From positions 48,527 to 112,526 of the forward strand of contig NZ_SJFN01000016.1 in assembly GCF_004328075.1 (NCBI RefSeq): a stretch of DNA of 64,000 bases. Direction: 5' to 3'. Made by a program: the position numbers and the translations under genes. The notes under the pieces were generated by a model. That model worked only from the letters and a program-made list of their open reading frames with translations, searched no databases and was not told the DNA's origin. The stretch comes from Siculibacillus lacustris (GTDB lineage Bacteria > Pseudomonadota > Alphaproteobacteria > Rhizobiales > Ancalomicrobiaceae). Below are positions 19,421 to 29,400 of the stretch, one piece after another (positions within the stretch are counted from its first letter, which is position 1; the number at the start of each line of letters is the position of its first letter).

Positions 19421-21484
19421 ATGCGCTCCAAGTCCGCTCCCGCGAAAACGGTCTCTGCGACGAGTTCGACGTCGGTTTCCTGGCTCCGCTCGATCGGGAT
19501 GAAGATTTCGCTCGGCTTCGCCGGCGTCCTGACGATCCTGGCGATCGTCTCGGGCATCGGCTTCCTGGCCTTCATCGAGGTCGACAGCAGCGTCGCCACC
19601 TACCAGCAGCACAACGCCGAATCGGTCCTCGCCAAGGACCTCGACGTCGGCTTCCGCAATTATCGCGCCCTGGTCCGCGAGTATCTCCTGGCCGACGTCA
19701 AGGACGCCGATCGCGCCGCCGGAGCGGTCGGCGAGAAGTTCCTCGCGCAGTTGCGTCGCGCTCAGTTCGAGATGGCCGACGCCAAGAACCACGAACTGGT
19801 CGAGCGCATCGCCAAGAGCTTCGGCATCTATGCCGAGAACTTCACCGAGGTCCGCGGCCTCAAGAAATTCAAAACGAAACTGGTCACCGAGGTCGTCGAT
19901 CCGCAGGGGGCCAAGCTGTCCGAGAACTTCGACAAGGTTCTGACCTTCGCCAAGTGGACCGATTCGACCCCCTTGCGCGATCTCGGCTGGCGCGGTCTCG
20001 CCAACATCTTCCATGCGCGGATGCGCGTCGCCAAGCTTCTCCTCGCCACCGATCCGGGGCTGACCGCCGAAGCCGACACCCATCTCGACATCGCCCGCAC
20101 CGCGATCTCCATGCTCGACAGCACCGCCGACAACGACGGCATCAAGGCGATCGCCGCGGAGCTCACCGAGTCGATCGAGCTCTATGCCGACGCCTTCCAC
20201 AAGATCACCCAGGGCAATCAGCGCACCGAAGACCTCGTCGCCGGATCGATGACCCGCGAGGCCGACAACATCGCCGCGGTCGCCAAGGAGATCTCCGAGA
20301 CCGCCGAGCTCCAGGCGAGCTCGCTCGAGACCGCGCTGATCGGTCTGGTCGGTCAGGCCCGCACCCTGGTCGGCGCCCTCGCCGCCGGTGGCCTCGCCGT
20401 CGGCCTGCTGCTCGCCGTCTTCCTCGGTCGCGGCATCTCCCGCCCGGTGGTGGCGATGAGCGCCGCGATGGCCCGCCTCGCCGCCGGCGAACGCGACGTC
20501 GTCGTCCCCGGCGCCCGCCGCCGCGACGAGATCGGCCAGATGGCCGGTACCGTCGAGGTGTTCAAGAACAACCTGATCGAGGCCGAGCGCCTGCGCGCCG
20601 AGCGTGAGACCCGCGACGCGGCGGCCGAGATCGAACGCAAGGCCGAACTGCGCCGCCTCGCCGACGCCTTCGAGACCGCCATGGGCGGCGTGGTCGGCAA
20701 CGTCGCCGAAGCCTCGGTGCGCCTCGAGCGCGCCGCCCAGAGCATGTCGGCGGCCGCCGAACAGGCCTCCGCCCAGTCGGTCGCCGTCGCCACTGCCTCC
20801 GAAGAAGCCTCCGCCAACGTCGAGACGGTGGCCGCGTCGGCGGAAGAACTGTCCGCCTCGATCGGCGAGATCAAGCGTCAGGTCGACGAGAGCGCCCGGG
20901 TCACCGGGCGGGCGACCCACGACACCGAGGTCACCGCCGCCCGCGTCCGTGACCTCGCCGGGGCCGCCCAGAAGATCGGCAAGGTCGTCGAGCTGATCGA
21001 CAACATCGCCTCCCAGACCAACCTCCTGGCGCTCAACGCCACCATCGAGGCGGCCCGCGCCGGCGAGGCCGGCCGCGGCTTCGCGGTGGTCGCCGCCGAG
21101 GTCAAGCAGCTCGCCGACCAGACCGCCAAGGCCACCTCCGACATCGCCCAGCAGATCGGCGGCATCCAGTCCTCGACCGAGCAGTCGGCTGCGGCGATCG
21201 GCGGCATCACCGACGTGATCGGCGACCTCGACCGCATCGTCGCGGCGATCGCCTCGGCCGTCGACCAGCAGGGCACCGCCACCCGTGAGATCGCCCGCAA
21301 CGTCTCTCAGGCCAGCGAGGGCACGTCGCAGGTCTCCGCCAACATCGGCGGCGTCACCCGCGCGGCCTCCGAGAGTTCCGAAGCCGCGACCGAAGTGCTC
21401 GCCTCGGCGCGCGACCTGTCGCAGCAGTCGGAGACCCTCAAGGACGAGTTGTCGCGCTTCCTGGCGACGGTGCGCGCCGCCTGA
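19421..21484 (+). CDS. Methyl-accepting chemotaxis protein
   Basis: Transmembrane chemoreceptor, 687 residues. TM1 lies near residues 25-47, followed by a ~260-residue helical periplasmic sensor, TM2 near 315-335 ([19 protein letters not shown]), a HAMP domain to ~390 and a cytoplasmic signalling domain. The hairpin tip reads [20 protein letters not shown] near 525. No CheB/CheR-binding pentapeptide is seen at the C-terminus (FLATVRAA). A Gly/Ala-rich second membrane span and dense Ala use in the helices are normal for such genomes. AGAGGAAA precedes the ATG. The ligand is unknown; purines are possible from its position after the catabolic cluster. Confidence 0.92.
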   Translation: MRSKSAPAKTVSATSSTSVSWLRSIGMKISLGFAGVLTILAIVSGIGFLAFIEVDSSVATYQQHNAESVLAKDLDVGFRNYRALVREYLLADVKDADRAAGAVGEKFLAQLRRAQFEMADAKNHELVERIAKSFGIYAENFTEVRGLKKFKTKLVTEVVDPQGAKLSENFDKVLTFAKWTDSTPLRDLGWRGLANIFHARMRVAKLLLATDPGLTAEADTHLDIARTAISMLDSTADNDGIKAIAAELTESIELYADAFHKITQGNQRTEDLVAGSMTREADNIAAVAKEISETAELQASSLETALIGLVGQARTLVGALAAGGLAVGLLLAVFLGRGISRPVVAMSAAMARLAAGERDVVVPGARRRDEIGQMAGTVEVFKNNLIEAERLRAERETRDAAAEIERKAELRRLADAFETAMGGVVGNVAEASVRLERAAQSMSAAAEQASAQSVAVATASEEASANVETVAASAEELSASIGEIKRQVDESARVTGRATHDTEVTAARVRDLAGAAQKIGKVVELIDNIASQTNLLALNATIEAARAGEAGRGFAVVAAEVKQLADQTAKATSDIAQQIGGIQSSTEQSAAAIGGITDVIGDLDRIVAAIASAVDQQGTATREIARNVSQASEGTSQVSANIGGVTRAASESSEAATEVLASARDLSQQSETLKDELSRFLATVRAA

Positions 21485-21513
21485 CCGCATCGCGGACCTG
21501 CGAGATCCGAAGG

Positions 21514-21537
21514 GGGAGGCCGCGAGGCCTCCCTTTT
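21514..21537 (+). terminator. Rho-independent terminator of the chemoreceptor gene
   Basis: GGGAGGCC-GCGA-GGCCTCCC forms a perfect 8-bp stem with a GNRA tetraloop, followed at once by TTTT, 30 bp after the receptor stop codon. Confidence 0.88.
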
Positions 21538-21636
21538 CGCGTCCGAAGCGACTTGCGAAAGGGTCGCGGCAAGCGCGGCGAGACGCTATGGTCGCCCCTG
21601 CCGATTCCGGCGATCGCCCCCGAGGACCGACTTTCC

Positions 21637-22869
21637 ATGGCCGACCCCGCACTGCAGCGCATCCCCGCCCTCGTCGACGAGGCCTTCGAAGCCGAAGTGG
21701 CGTTCCTCGCCGAACTCGTCCGGACCCCGTCCGACAACCCGCCGGGCGACTGCGCGCACCACGCCGAGGTCACCGCCGGCCTGCTCGAAGGTCTCGGCTT
21801 CACCGTCGAGCGCCATCCCGTGCCCACCGCCGCGGTCGCCGCCGCCGGCATGATCTCGGCGACCAACCTGGTGGTCCGCCGCCGCTTCGGCACCGGCGGC
21901 CCGGTGATCGCCCTCAACGCCCATGGCGACGTGGTGCCGCCCGGCGACGGCTGGACCGCCGACCCCTACGGCGCGGAGATCCGCGACGGCTGGATGTACG
22001 GGCGCGGCGCCGCGGTGTCGAAGTCCGACTTCGCCACTTACGCCTTCGCCCTGCTGGCGCTGGAACGTTCCGGCGTCGCGCTCAACGGCACGATCGAACT
22101 GCACGGCACCTGGGACGAGGAAGCCGGTGGCGAGATCGGCCCGAAGTGGCTCCTCGACGAGAAGATCTCGGCCCCCGATCTGGCGATCGCCGCCGGCTTC
22201 TCCTATGCGGTGGTCGACGCCCACAACGGTTGTCTGCATCTGGAGATCGTCGTCGAGGGCCGCTCCGCCCACGCCGCCATTCCCTATACCGGCGTCGACG
22301 CGCTGGAGGCGGCGACCGGCGTGCTCACCGCCCTCTATGCCTTCCGCGGCTCGCTCGCCGGCCGCGTCTCGGCGACCCCGGGCATCGGCTCGCCGCAGCT
22401 GACCGTCGGCCTGATCGAGGGCGGCATCAACACCAACGTCGTGCCCGATCGCGTGACGCTGCGTCTCGATCGCCGGATGATCCCCGAGGAGACCCCGGCG
22501 GCGGTGGAGAGCGAATTGCGCGAACTGATCGCCGCCGCGGCCGCCGCCCATCCCGACGCCCGGGTGACGATCAACCGCATCCTGCTCGCTCGCCCCCTGA
22601 CCCCGCTGCCGGGCTCGGAGCGCTTGGCGCGCGCCCTGTCGGCCCGGGCCGGCGAGATCTTCGGCGTGGCGGTCGCCACCGTCGGCGTGCCGCTCTACAC
22701 CGACGCCCGCCACTACGCCGCCGCCGGAGTGCCGATCGTCCTCTACGGCGCCGGCCCGCGCACCATCACCGAGGCCAACGCCCACCGCGCCGACGAACGC
22801 CTGCCGCTCGCCGATCTGCGCGGCGCGACCAAGGTGGTCGCCCTGGCGCTCGCCGACCTGTTGGGGTGA
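21637..22869 (+). CDS. M20-family ArgE/DapE-type deacylase
   Basis: A dinuclear-zinc amidohydrolase of 410 residues. Metal motifs are [26 protein letters not shown] and [15 protein letters not shown]; the dimerisation domain begins near [17 protein letters not shown]. The family removes acyl groups from acylated amino acids (acetylornithine, succinyl-DAP and others); the substrate cannot be read from the sequence. The ATG is chosen after GAGGA; the upstream open frame covers the terminator region and is not conserved-looking. It follows the chemoreceptor terminator, so it is a separate transcript. Confidence 0.86.
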   Translation: MADPALQRIPALVDEAFEAEVAFLAELVRTPSDNPPGDCAHHAEVTAGLLEGLGFTVERHPVPTAAVAAAGMISATNLVVRRRFGTGGPVIALNAHGDVVPPGDGWTADPYGAEIRDGWMYGRGAAVSKSDFATYAFALLALERSGVALNGTIELHGTWDEEAGGEIGPKWLLDEKISAPDLAIAAGFSYAVVDAHNGCLHLEIVVEGRSAHAAIPYTGVDALEAATGVLTALYAFRGSLAGRVSATPGIGSPQLTVGLIEGGINTNVVPDRVTLRLDRRMIPEETPAAVESELRELIAAAAAAHPDARVTINRILLARPLTPLPGSERLARALSARAGEIFGVAVATVGVPLYTDARHYAAAGVPIVLYGAGPRTITEANAHRADERLPLADLRGATKVVALALADLLG

Positions 22870-22990
22870 CGCGGGGAGGGGCTCCGCGCACGGGCGGTGC
22901 TCGGGGCCGCCCGCGTGTCGGGTCCCCGCCGCGCTTGACGCGGAGGGGGCGGCGCTCCACCTTCGCCCGCCGACCATCCGAGGATCCCCC

Positions 22991-24448
22991 TTGAGCGATT
23001 CCGCCACTCCCAACGTCGTCGAATTCTCCGTCTCGGAGCTCGCCCAGGCGGTCAAGCGATCGATCGAGGACGGGTTCGGCCACGTCCGGCTGCGCGGCGA
23101 GATCTCCGGCTATCGCGGGCCGCATTCCTCGGGCCACGCCTATTTCTCGCTGAAGGACGACGGCGCGCGGATCGACGCGGTGGTCTGGCGCGGGTCGTTC
23201 GGCAAGCTGCGCTTCAAGCCGGAAGAGGGCATGGAGGTGATCGCCACCGGGCGGCTCACCACCTTCCCCGGATCGTCCAAGTACCAGATCGTCATCGAGG
23301 CGCTGGAACCCGCCGGGGTCGGGGCGCTGATGGCCCTGCTCGAGGCGCGGCGCAAGGCGCTGGCCGCCGAAGGCCTGTTCGATGTCGCGCGCAAGCGGCC
23401 GCTGCCGCGCCTGCCCAAGGTGGTCGGGGTGGTCACCTCGCCGACCGGCGCGGTGATCCGCGACATTCTGCACCGCATCGCCGATCGGTTTCCCGTGCGG
23501 GTGATCGTCTGGCCGGTGCGCGTCCAGGGCGATACGTCTGCGGCGGAAGTGGCGGCGGCGATCGCCGGCTTCGATGCCCTGCCCGAGGACGGCAGCGGCG
23601 CCGTCCCGCGGCCCGACGTGGTGATCGTGGCGCGCGGCGGCGGCAGCCTCGAGGACCTGTGGAGCTTCAACGAGGAGATCGTCGTGCGGGCCGCGGCGGC
23701 CTGCCGGATCCCGCTGATCTCGGCGATCGGCCACGAGACCGACTGGACCCTGCTCGACCATGTCGCCGACCTGCGCGCTCCGACCCCGACCGGCGCGGCG
23801 GAGATGGCCCTGCCGGTGCGCAGCGAGTTGCTCGATCAGGTCGCGACCTTCGGGGTACGGTTGTCGGGCGCCGCCCGGCGTGGCCTCGAGAGCCGGCGCG
23901 GCGAGCTGCGCTCGGCGGCTCGTGCGCTGCCCGCCGGCCGCAACCTGATCGCCACGGCGCAGCAGCGCTTCGACCTCGCCTCGGGCCGGCTCGCCCATGC
24001 GCTCGAGACCGCGACGCGGGTCCATGCGACGCGCTTCGCCCGGGTCTCCGGCCGGCTGTCGCCGACCACGCTCGCCCGCGCCATCGCCACCGGCGGCGAA
24101 CGCCTGACTCGGCTCGGCGAACGCGCCGCGCGCGCCGTCGAGGTCGCCCTCGGACGCCGCCGCGATCGGCTCGACGGGGCGGGCAAGCTGCTCGCGGTGC
24201 TGTCCTATCGCAGCGTGCTGGCGCGCGGCTTCGCGCTGGTGCGCGACGCCGAGGATCGGCCGGTACGCGCGGCGGCGGGCGTCGCGGTCGGCGCCGGCCT
24301 CACCCTCGAATTCGCCGACGGCCGCCTGGCGGTGACCGCCGGTGCCGGCCCAGAGGGCTCGGGCGACGCGGCGACGGGCGAGGCCCGCCACGCACCGCGG
24401 CCGCAACGCCGGCGCCCCCCCGGCGCGAGCCAGGGATCGCTGTTCTAG
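22991..24448 (+). CDS. xseA: Exodeoxyribonuclease VII large subunit
   Basis: Catalytic subunit of ExoVII, which degrades single-stranded DNA in both directions. An N-terminal OB-fold ([20 protein letters not shown], residues ~35-55) is followed by the nuclease core ([54 protein letters not shown]) and a long coiled-coil/C-terminal region. 485 residues. The start is TTG after GAGGA. Its last sense codon and TAG stop lie inside a palindromic intergenic repeat. xseB is not in the window. Confidence 0.94.
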   Translation: MSDSATPNVVEFSVSELAQAVKRSIEDGFGHVRLRGEISGYRGPHSSGHAYFSLKDDGARIDAVVWRGSFGKLRFKPEEGMEVIATGRLTTFPGSSKYQIVIEALEPAGVGALMALLEARRKALAAEGLFDVARKRPLPRLPKVVGVVTSPTGAVIRDILHRIADRFPVRVIVWPVRVQGDTSAAEVAAAIAGFDALPEDGSGAVPRPDVVIVARGGGSLEDLWSFNEEIVVRAAAACRIPLISAIGHETDWTLLDHVADLRAPTPTGAAEMALPVRSELLDQVATFGVRLSGAARRGLESRRGELRSAARALPAGRNLIATAQQRFDLASGRLAHALETATRVHATRFARVSGRLSPTTLARAIATGGERLTRLGERAARAVEVALGRRRDRLDGAGKLLAVLSYRSVLARGFALVRDAEDRPVRAAAGVAVGAGLTLEFADGRLAVTAGAGPEGSGDAATGEARHAPRPQRRRPPGASQGSLF

Positions 24449-24554
24449 AGCATGTTCCGATCAGGCTGAAACAGCCTGATCGACGAGAACTTGCTCCGAC
24501 AGAAGACCAGAGTGGTTTTCGAACTGATGCAATCAGATCGGAAACCGCTCTAGA
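24444..24554. repeat. 111-bp palindromic intergenic repeat
   Basis: The ends are inverted copies: TCTAGAGCATGTTCCGATC at the left against TCTAGAGCGGTTTCCGATC read inward from the right, 16 of 19 identical, with the outermost 8 bp perfect. Inside are ATCAGGCTG-AAA-CAGCCTGAT (perfect 9-bp stem, 24460-24480) and CTGAT-GCA-ATCAG (24524-24536). From memory, similar TCTAGAGC-ended palindromes occur in alphaproteobacterial intergenic regions. The left end supplies the xseA stop codon. It may act as a terminator or mRNA-stabilising structure between xseA and the SDR gene. Confidence 0.75.
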
Positions 24555-24594
24555 GGCGTCGCCTCATGGCGACGCGACACTCGGGGAGACGACC

Positions 24595-25374
24595 ATGGAT
24601 CTCGGAATCGCGGGACGGCGCGCCGTCGTGTGTGCGGCCTCCAAGGGGCTCGGACGGGCCTCGGCGATGGCACTGGCGGCGGCTGGCTGCGACGTGCTGA
24701 TCACTGCCCGCGGCGCCGAACGCCTGGAGGCGACGGCGGACGAGATCCGCCGGGCGACCGGCGCGACGGTGACCACGCTGGCCGGCGACGTCACCACCAA
24801 GGAAGGCCGCGCGGCGATCCTGGCGGCCCGGCCGGAGACCGACATCCTGGTCAACAACGCCGGCGGCCCGCCCCCCGGCAATTTCCGCGACTGGGACGAA
24901 GAGGCTTGGGCCCGGGCGATCGAGGCCAACATGGTGACGCCGATCATGCTGATGCGGGCCTACGTCGACGGCATGGCGGCGCGCGGCTTCGGGCGGGTGG
25001 TCAACATCACCTCCGCCGCGGTCAAGGCGCCGATCCCGGTGCTCGGCCTGTCGAACGGCGCCCGCGCCGGCCTGACCGGTTTCACCGCCGGGCTCGCCCG
25101 CGAGATGGCGCCCAAGGGCGTGGTGATCAACAACCTCCTGCCCGGCACCTTCGCCACCGACCGAATCGAAGCGACCCTGAAGGCCGAGGCCGAGCGGACC
25201 GGGATCTCGCTCGAGGCGGCGCGCGCGGCGGCAGTTCGCCAGATCCCCGCCGGCCGGCTCGGCGATCCGCAGGAATTCGGCGAGATCTGCGCCTTCCTGT
25301 GCTCGGTCCAGGCGGCCTTTCTGATCGGCCAGAACATTCTGGTCGACGGGGGGAAGTATCCGGGCACGATGTGA
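24595..25374 (+). CDS. SDR-family protein lacking the usual Tyr/Lys pair
   Basis: A Rossmann-fold protein of 259 residues resembling 3-oxoacyl-ACP reductases. The cofactor loop CAASKGLGRA and NNAGGPPPGNF are present, and the C-terminal ILVDGGKYPG is typical. The catalytic Ser is kept (S140), but the Tyr and Lys of YxxxK are replaced by S153 and R157 in LGLSNGARAGLTGF. A group of proteobacterial SDRs shares this change, so it is likely a real subfamily with altered or no dehydrogenase activity. GGGGAGACGACC precedes the ATG. It directly follows the palindromic repeat. Confidence 0.85.
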   Translation: MDLGIAGRRAVVCAASKGLGRASAMALAAAGCDVLITARGAERLEATADEIRRATGATVTTLAGDVTTKEGRAAILAARPETDILVNNAGGPPPGNFRDWDEEAWARAIEANMVTPIMLMRAYVDGMAARGFGRVVNITSAAVKAPIPVLGLSNGARAGLTGFTAGLAREMAPKGVVINNLLPGTFATDRIEATLKAEAERTGISLEAARAAAVRQIPAGRLGDPQEFGEICAFLCSVQAAFLIGQNILVDGGKYPGTM

Positions 25375-25377
25375 CGA

Positions 25378-25391
25378 TTGCGGTCGATCAA
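25378..25391. promoter_or_regulatory. FNR/FixK-like box upstream of the stress protein
   Basis: TTGCGGTCGATCAA fits the relaxed FixK form TTG(A/C)-N6-(T/G)CAA. It lies just after the SDR stop and 103 bp before the universal stress gene. No good -10 hexamer is seen at the expected distance (GACAGT at best), so the support is moderate. Confidence 0.4.
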
Positions 25392-25493
25392 GGCACCTCG
25401 CGCGCGGATCGGCGACAGTCTCGACCACGTCCTCCCGACGCGCGGGACCATCCCGACGCGCGGGGCAGGACCACCTCTGGAGGAGGGCCCGCC

Positions 25494-26384
25494 ATGGCGA
25501 TCAAGGACATGTTGGTGCTGCTCGACAACGGCCACGCCACCGACGACGTGCGTCGTGGCAAGCCGAAGGCCGGCGCCGAAGCGACGGTGCCGGGAATCGG
25601 GCCGGGTCCGTCGCTGGCCCTCGACCTCGCCGCCCGCCTCGGGGCCCACGCCACCGGCGTCGCCCTGGCGGTCGATCCGATCGTGCCGGGCTTCGTGGTC
25701 GCGCCCTTGCCGGTCGAGGTGATCGAACGCGCCCGCACCCAGGCGGTCGAGGCGGCGCAGTCGGCGGTGACCCGCTTCGCCGAGGCGGCCCGCCAGAGCG
25801 GCGTGTCGGCGGAGACCCGCACCGCCGAGATCCTGATGGGCGGCGCCCCGGAGGGCTTCGTCGCGGCCTGCCGCACCACCGATCTGGTGGTGATCGGTCA
25901 GGACGACCCCGACCGCTCCGAGCCGATGCGCGACATGATGATCGAGGCGGCGCTGTTCGAAGGCACCGCGCCGCTGTTGCTGGTGCCCTACATCAACCGC
26001 GGCGGCGGCGGTTTCCGCCGGGTGATGATCGCCTGGGACGGCGGGCGCGCCGCGTCGCGGGCGGTCCATGCGGCGCTGCCGCTGCTCGTCGGCGCCGAGA
26101 AGATCGCGATCGTCCTGGTCGGCCGTGCCGGTTCCGCCTCCGGTCAGCCGGGCGCCGAACTCGCGACCTGGCTCGCCCGCCACGACCTCGACGTCGAGGT
26201 GACGCCGATCGAGGCGCCGGACATCCCGGTCGCCGACGCCCTGCTCGACCACGCCGCCGATCGCTCCTTCGATCTTCTGGTGATGGGCGGCTACGGTCAT
26301 TCGCGGGTCCGGGAATTCCTGCTCGGCGGCGCCACCCGCGGCATTCTCGCCTCCATGACCTTGCCGGTCCTGATGGCGCACTGA
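25494..26384 (+). CDS. Tandem universal stress protein (UspA family)
   Basis: Two Usp folds in one 296-residue chain. The first half begins IKDMLVLLDN; the second begins RRVMIAWDGGRAASRAVHAA near residue 177 and ends with the ATP-binding-type loop MGGYGHSRVREFLLGG...G followed by SMTLPVLMAH. The first half lacks a clear GxxGxG loop. GGAGGAGGG precedes the ATG. Such proteins are commonly induced by low oxygen or starvation. The PatZ-like gene follows in the same direction after 259 bp, which contain no gene or clear hairpin. Confidence 0.9.
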   Translation: MAIKDMLVLLDNGHATDDVRRGKPKAGAEATVPGIGPGPSLALDLAARLGAHATGVALAVDPIVPGFVVAPLPVEVIERARTQAVEAAQSAVTRFAEAARQSGVSAETRTAEILMGGAPEGFVAACRTTDLVVIGQDDPDRSEPMRDMMIEAALFEGTAPLLLVPYINRGGGGFRRVMIAWDGGRAASRAVHAALPLLVGAEKIAIVLVGRAGSASGQPGAELATWLARHDLDVEVTPIEAPDIPVADALLDHAADRSFDLLVMGGYGHSRVREFLLGGATRGILASMTLPVLMAH

Positions 26385-26643
26385 TCCGATTCCGGCGGCG
26401 GGCGCGCGCCCGCACCGGCCAGACGACGTCCGACGGCGTCCCCTCGGTCCCGATGATCGATGGGGCGGCGTCGTTCGTGTGTCCGCGACGGCGGGCGCGA
26501 GGAGGGAGCGGCGGGACCGGCGGGAGGCCGGGTCGCGCGGCTTTCGGGGGGGGAACGACCGAGCCGGCCGCGAGGCCGGGATCGGGGTCGGCCGGCGACC
26601 CGCCACAGGGCGCGTCGCGCCGACGGGAGGAAGTGGAGCGCTC

Positions 26644-29361
26644 ATGTCGACTCGCAATCTCGACGGCCTGTTTCAACCGCGCTCGATCGTCGTGGTCGGA
26701 CCCGATACCCTGGGGGAGGCGGCGCGCAGCGCCTTCTTCGCCAATTTCGCCCGCTCCGACTTCAAGGGACGGGTGACGCTGGCCGGCATCACGCCGCCCG
26801 AGGGCTGGACCCAGGGGGTGGTCGCCTCGCTCGACGCCTTCGAGGGCGCCGCCGACCTCGCGGTGGTGATGTCGGGCGGACGCACCGCCGTCGACGTGGT
26901 CGAGACGCTGGGCAAGCGCGGCACCAAGGCGGTGCTGTTCCTGTCGCGCGGCTATGACGAATGGCCTTTCGCCATCGCCCGCCGGGCGATGCAGATTGCC
27001 CGCCAATACGACCTGCGGATGGTCGGCCCGGGCAGCCTCGGGGTGATGGCGCCGCACGCCGGGCTCGACCTCAGCCTCGGCTATCGACCGGCCAAGAAGG
27101 GCGATCTGGTGCTCCTGTCGCGCTCGGCGGCGGTGATCAACTCGACGCTGGCCTGGGCGGAACGCCATGCCGTCGGCTTCTCGGCGGTGGTGTCGCTCGG
27201 CCAGAAGGTCGACGTCGACGTCGGCGACCTGCTCGACCATTTCACCGCGGATTATCGGACGCGGGCGATCCTGGTGCATCTCGAACAGATCTGGTCGCCG
27301 TCGAAGTTCCTGTCGGCGGCCCGCGCCGCGGCGCGGACCAAGCCGGTGATCGTGCTGCGCTCCGGCTTCTCCCGCGACAAGCAGATGATCGGCGCCACCC
27401 ATTCGAGCCGGCTCGCGGCGTCCGACCGGGTCTATGACGCGGCCTTCCGGCGAGCCGGCCTGGTCCGCGTCGAGAGCATCGACGAACTCTTCGACGCCGC
27501 CGAGACCATCACCCGGGTCAAGCCGACGCCGTGCCGGCGGGTGGCGGTGGTGGCCAACGGCCGGAGTCTGGCGACCATCGCCGCCGACCACCTCCAGACC
27601 GCCGGCGGCATCCTGGTCGAGATCGCCGAGTCGACGGTCGCGGCGCTGTCGACGGTGGCCCGCAGCGGTCGCGAGGCGGCCAATCCGATGACCCTGCCCG
27701 ACGACGCGCCGGCGGAAGCCTTCGAGACGGCGATCAAGGCGATGCTCGCCGATCCCGGCGTCGAGACGGTGATCGTCCTGCATTCGCCCTCGGCCTTCGC
27801 CGACACCGCGGCGATCGCCCGTTCGGTGGCGGCGATCGCCCAGGATCAGGCCAAGCGGCTCGGCCGCAAGAAGCCGATCCTGACCTCGTTTCTCGATCTC
27901 TCCGACGAGGTCGATCACATCCTCCACGTCGCCGGGGTGCCGTGCCATCCGACGCCCGAGGAAGCGGTGCGTTCCTTCGGCCATCTGGTGCGCTACGTCG
28001 CGGCCCAGGAACGGCTGATGACCATGCCGGAGCCCCTGCCGGCGGAATTCGTGCCCGACCCGGAAGCGGCGCGGGCGATCGTCCGCGCGGCGATCGCGGA
28101 AGGCCGCGAATGGCTCGGCCCGGTCGACGTGCGGGCGCTCTTGCAGAGCTACGACATCCCGGTGGTGCCGACCACCTTCGCGGCGACGCCCGAGGAGGCG
28201 GTGGCGGTGGCGCGGGTCCACTTCGCCGAAGGCCACCGCGTGGCGGTCAAGATCGCCTCGCGCGACATCGCCTTCAAGTCGGACGTCGACGGCGTGCGCC
28301 TGGGACTTGCCGACGAGGCGGCGGTGGCGGCGACCACCCGCGAGTTGATCGACCGGATCGGCGCCCGCTTCCCCGACAAGACTGTCGACGGGGTGATCGT
28401 CATGCCGATGATCGACCGCCGTTTCGGCATCGAACTGCTCGCCGGCATCGCCGACGACTTCGTGTTCGGGCCGACCGTGGTGTTCGGGCGCGGCGGCACC
28501 GCGGTCGAGGTGATCGCCGACCGGGCGCTCGATCTGGTGCCGCTCGACATGAACCTCGCCCATGCCATGATCGCCCAGACCCGCGTCGCCAAGCTCTTGG
28601 CCGGCTATCGCAATCGGCCGCCGGCCGACGAATATGCGATCGCCCTGACCCTGTGCAAGCTCAGCCAGCTCGCCGCCGACATCCCCGAGATCCGCGAGCT
28701 CGACCTCAACCCGATCGTCGCCGACCATCAGGGGGTGATCACCCTCGACGCCCGCGTCCGGCTGGCGCCGGTGACCGGCCGGATCGGCAAGATCGGTCAC
28801 CCGCGTCTGGCCATCCGCCCCTATCCCAAGGAGTGGGAACGCGAGACCCGCCTCAAGGACGGGCGCGAGGTGTTGATGCGGCCGATCCGCCCGGAGGACG
28901 AGGCGCTCTACGCCGACTTCTTCACCGAGGTCACGCCGGAGGATCTGCGCCTGCGGTTCTTCGCGCCGATCAAGGACTTCAACCACGCCTTCCTGGCCAA
29001 GCTGACCCAGCTCGACTACGAGCGGGCGATCGCCTTCGCGGCGATCGAGAAGGAGAGTGGCAAGTTGCTCGGCGCGGTGCGGCTGCACGCCGATCCCGAT
29101 CACGTCACCGGCGAATACGCCATCCTGCTGCGCTCCAACCTCAAGGGCCAGGGGCTCGGCTGGAAGCTGATGCGCCTGATGATCGAATGGGCCAAGGCCG
29201 ACGGCATCACCGCGGTCAAAGGCGAGATCCTGCGCGAGAACCGGGTGATGATCCAGATGTGCGAGGCGCTGGGCTTCAAGGTCAAGTCGTCGCCGGACGA
29301 CGAATCGATCGCCGTGGTGACCTTGATGATCGCCGATCTCGATCCGGCGATGGGGGTCTGA
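26644..29361 (+). CDS. PatZ/Pat-like protein lysine acetyltransferase
   Basis: A 905-residue fusion of an ADP-forming acyl-CoA synthetase-like region with a C-terminal GNAT domain, the architecture of E. coli PatZ (about 886 residues), which acetylates and silences acetyl-CoA synthetase and other enzymes. Order: CoA-binding domain (1-130), succinyl-CoA-ligase-like domains (~145-460), ATP-grasp (~490-705; SYDIPVVPTTFAATPEEAV) and GNAT (~735-895; LKGQGLGWKLMRLMIEWA is the acetyl-CoA loop). ATHSSRLAASD keeps a His where ligases have SHTGALAGSD. The start with nearby AGTGGAGCG is preferred over an upstream in-frame ATG in low-complexity sequence. Confidence 0.9.
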   Translation: MSTRNLDGLFQPRSIVVVGPDTLGEAARSAFFANFARSDFKGRVTLAGITPPEGWTQGVVASLDAFEGAADLAVVMSGGRTAVDVVETLGKRGTKAVLFLSRGYDEWPFAIARRAMQIARQYDLRMVGPGSLGVMAPHAGLDLSLGYRPAKKGDLVLLSRSAAVINSTLAWAERHAVGFSAVVSLGQKVDVDVGDLLDHFTADYRTRAILVHLEQIWSPSKFLSAARAAARTKPVIVLRSGFSRDKQMIGATHSSRLAASDRVYDAAFRRAGLVRVESIDELFDAAETITRVKPTPCRRVAVVANGRSLATIAADHLQTAGGILVEIAESTVAALSTVARSGREAANPMTLPDDAPAEAFETAIKAMLADPGVETVIVLHSPSAFADTAAIARSVAAIAQDQAKRLGRKKPILTSFLDLSDEVDHILHVAGVPCHPTPEEAVRSFGHLVRYVAAQERLMTMPEPLPAEFVPDPEAARAIVRAAIAEGREWLGPVDVRALLQSYDIPVVPTTFAATPEEAVAVARVHFAEGHRVAVKIASRDIAFKSDVDGVRLGLADEAAVAATTRELIDRIGARFPDKTVDGVIVMPMIDRRFGIELLAGIADDFVFGPTVVFGRGGTAVEVIADRALDLVPLDMNLAHAMIAQTRVAKLLAGYRNRPPADEYAIALTLCKLSQLAADIPEIRELDLNPIVADHQGVITLDARVRLAPVTGRIGKIGHPRLAIRPYPKEWERETRLKDGREVLMRPIRPEDEALYADFFTEVTPEDLRLRFFAPIKDFNHAFLAKLTQLDYERAIAFAAIEKESGKLLGAVRLHADPDHVTGEYAILLRSNLKGQGLGWKLMRLMIEWAKADGITAVKGEILRENRVMIQMCEALGFKVKSSPDDESIAVVTLMIADLDPAMGV

Positions 29362-29400
29362 GGCGAGGCCCGCGGCGTCGGTCGCGGGACGACGGCGAGG

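Noticed and set aside
19183..19502. A roughly 100-codon open frame in the AT-rich region, running into the chemoreceptor gene
   Set aside because: No ribosome site, AT-rich codons at first and then shadow-like codons, and an 80-bp overlap with a confident gene. Kept only as part of the leader observation.
25993..29103. A thousand-codon open frame on the minus strand
   Set aside because: Antisense to the PatZ-like gene; its Gly/Asp/Arg/His-rich product is the usual high-GC shadow.
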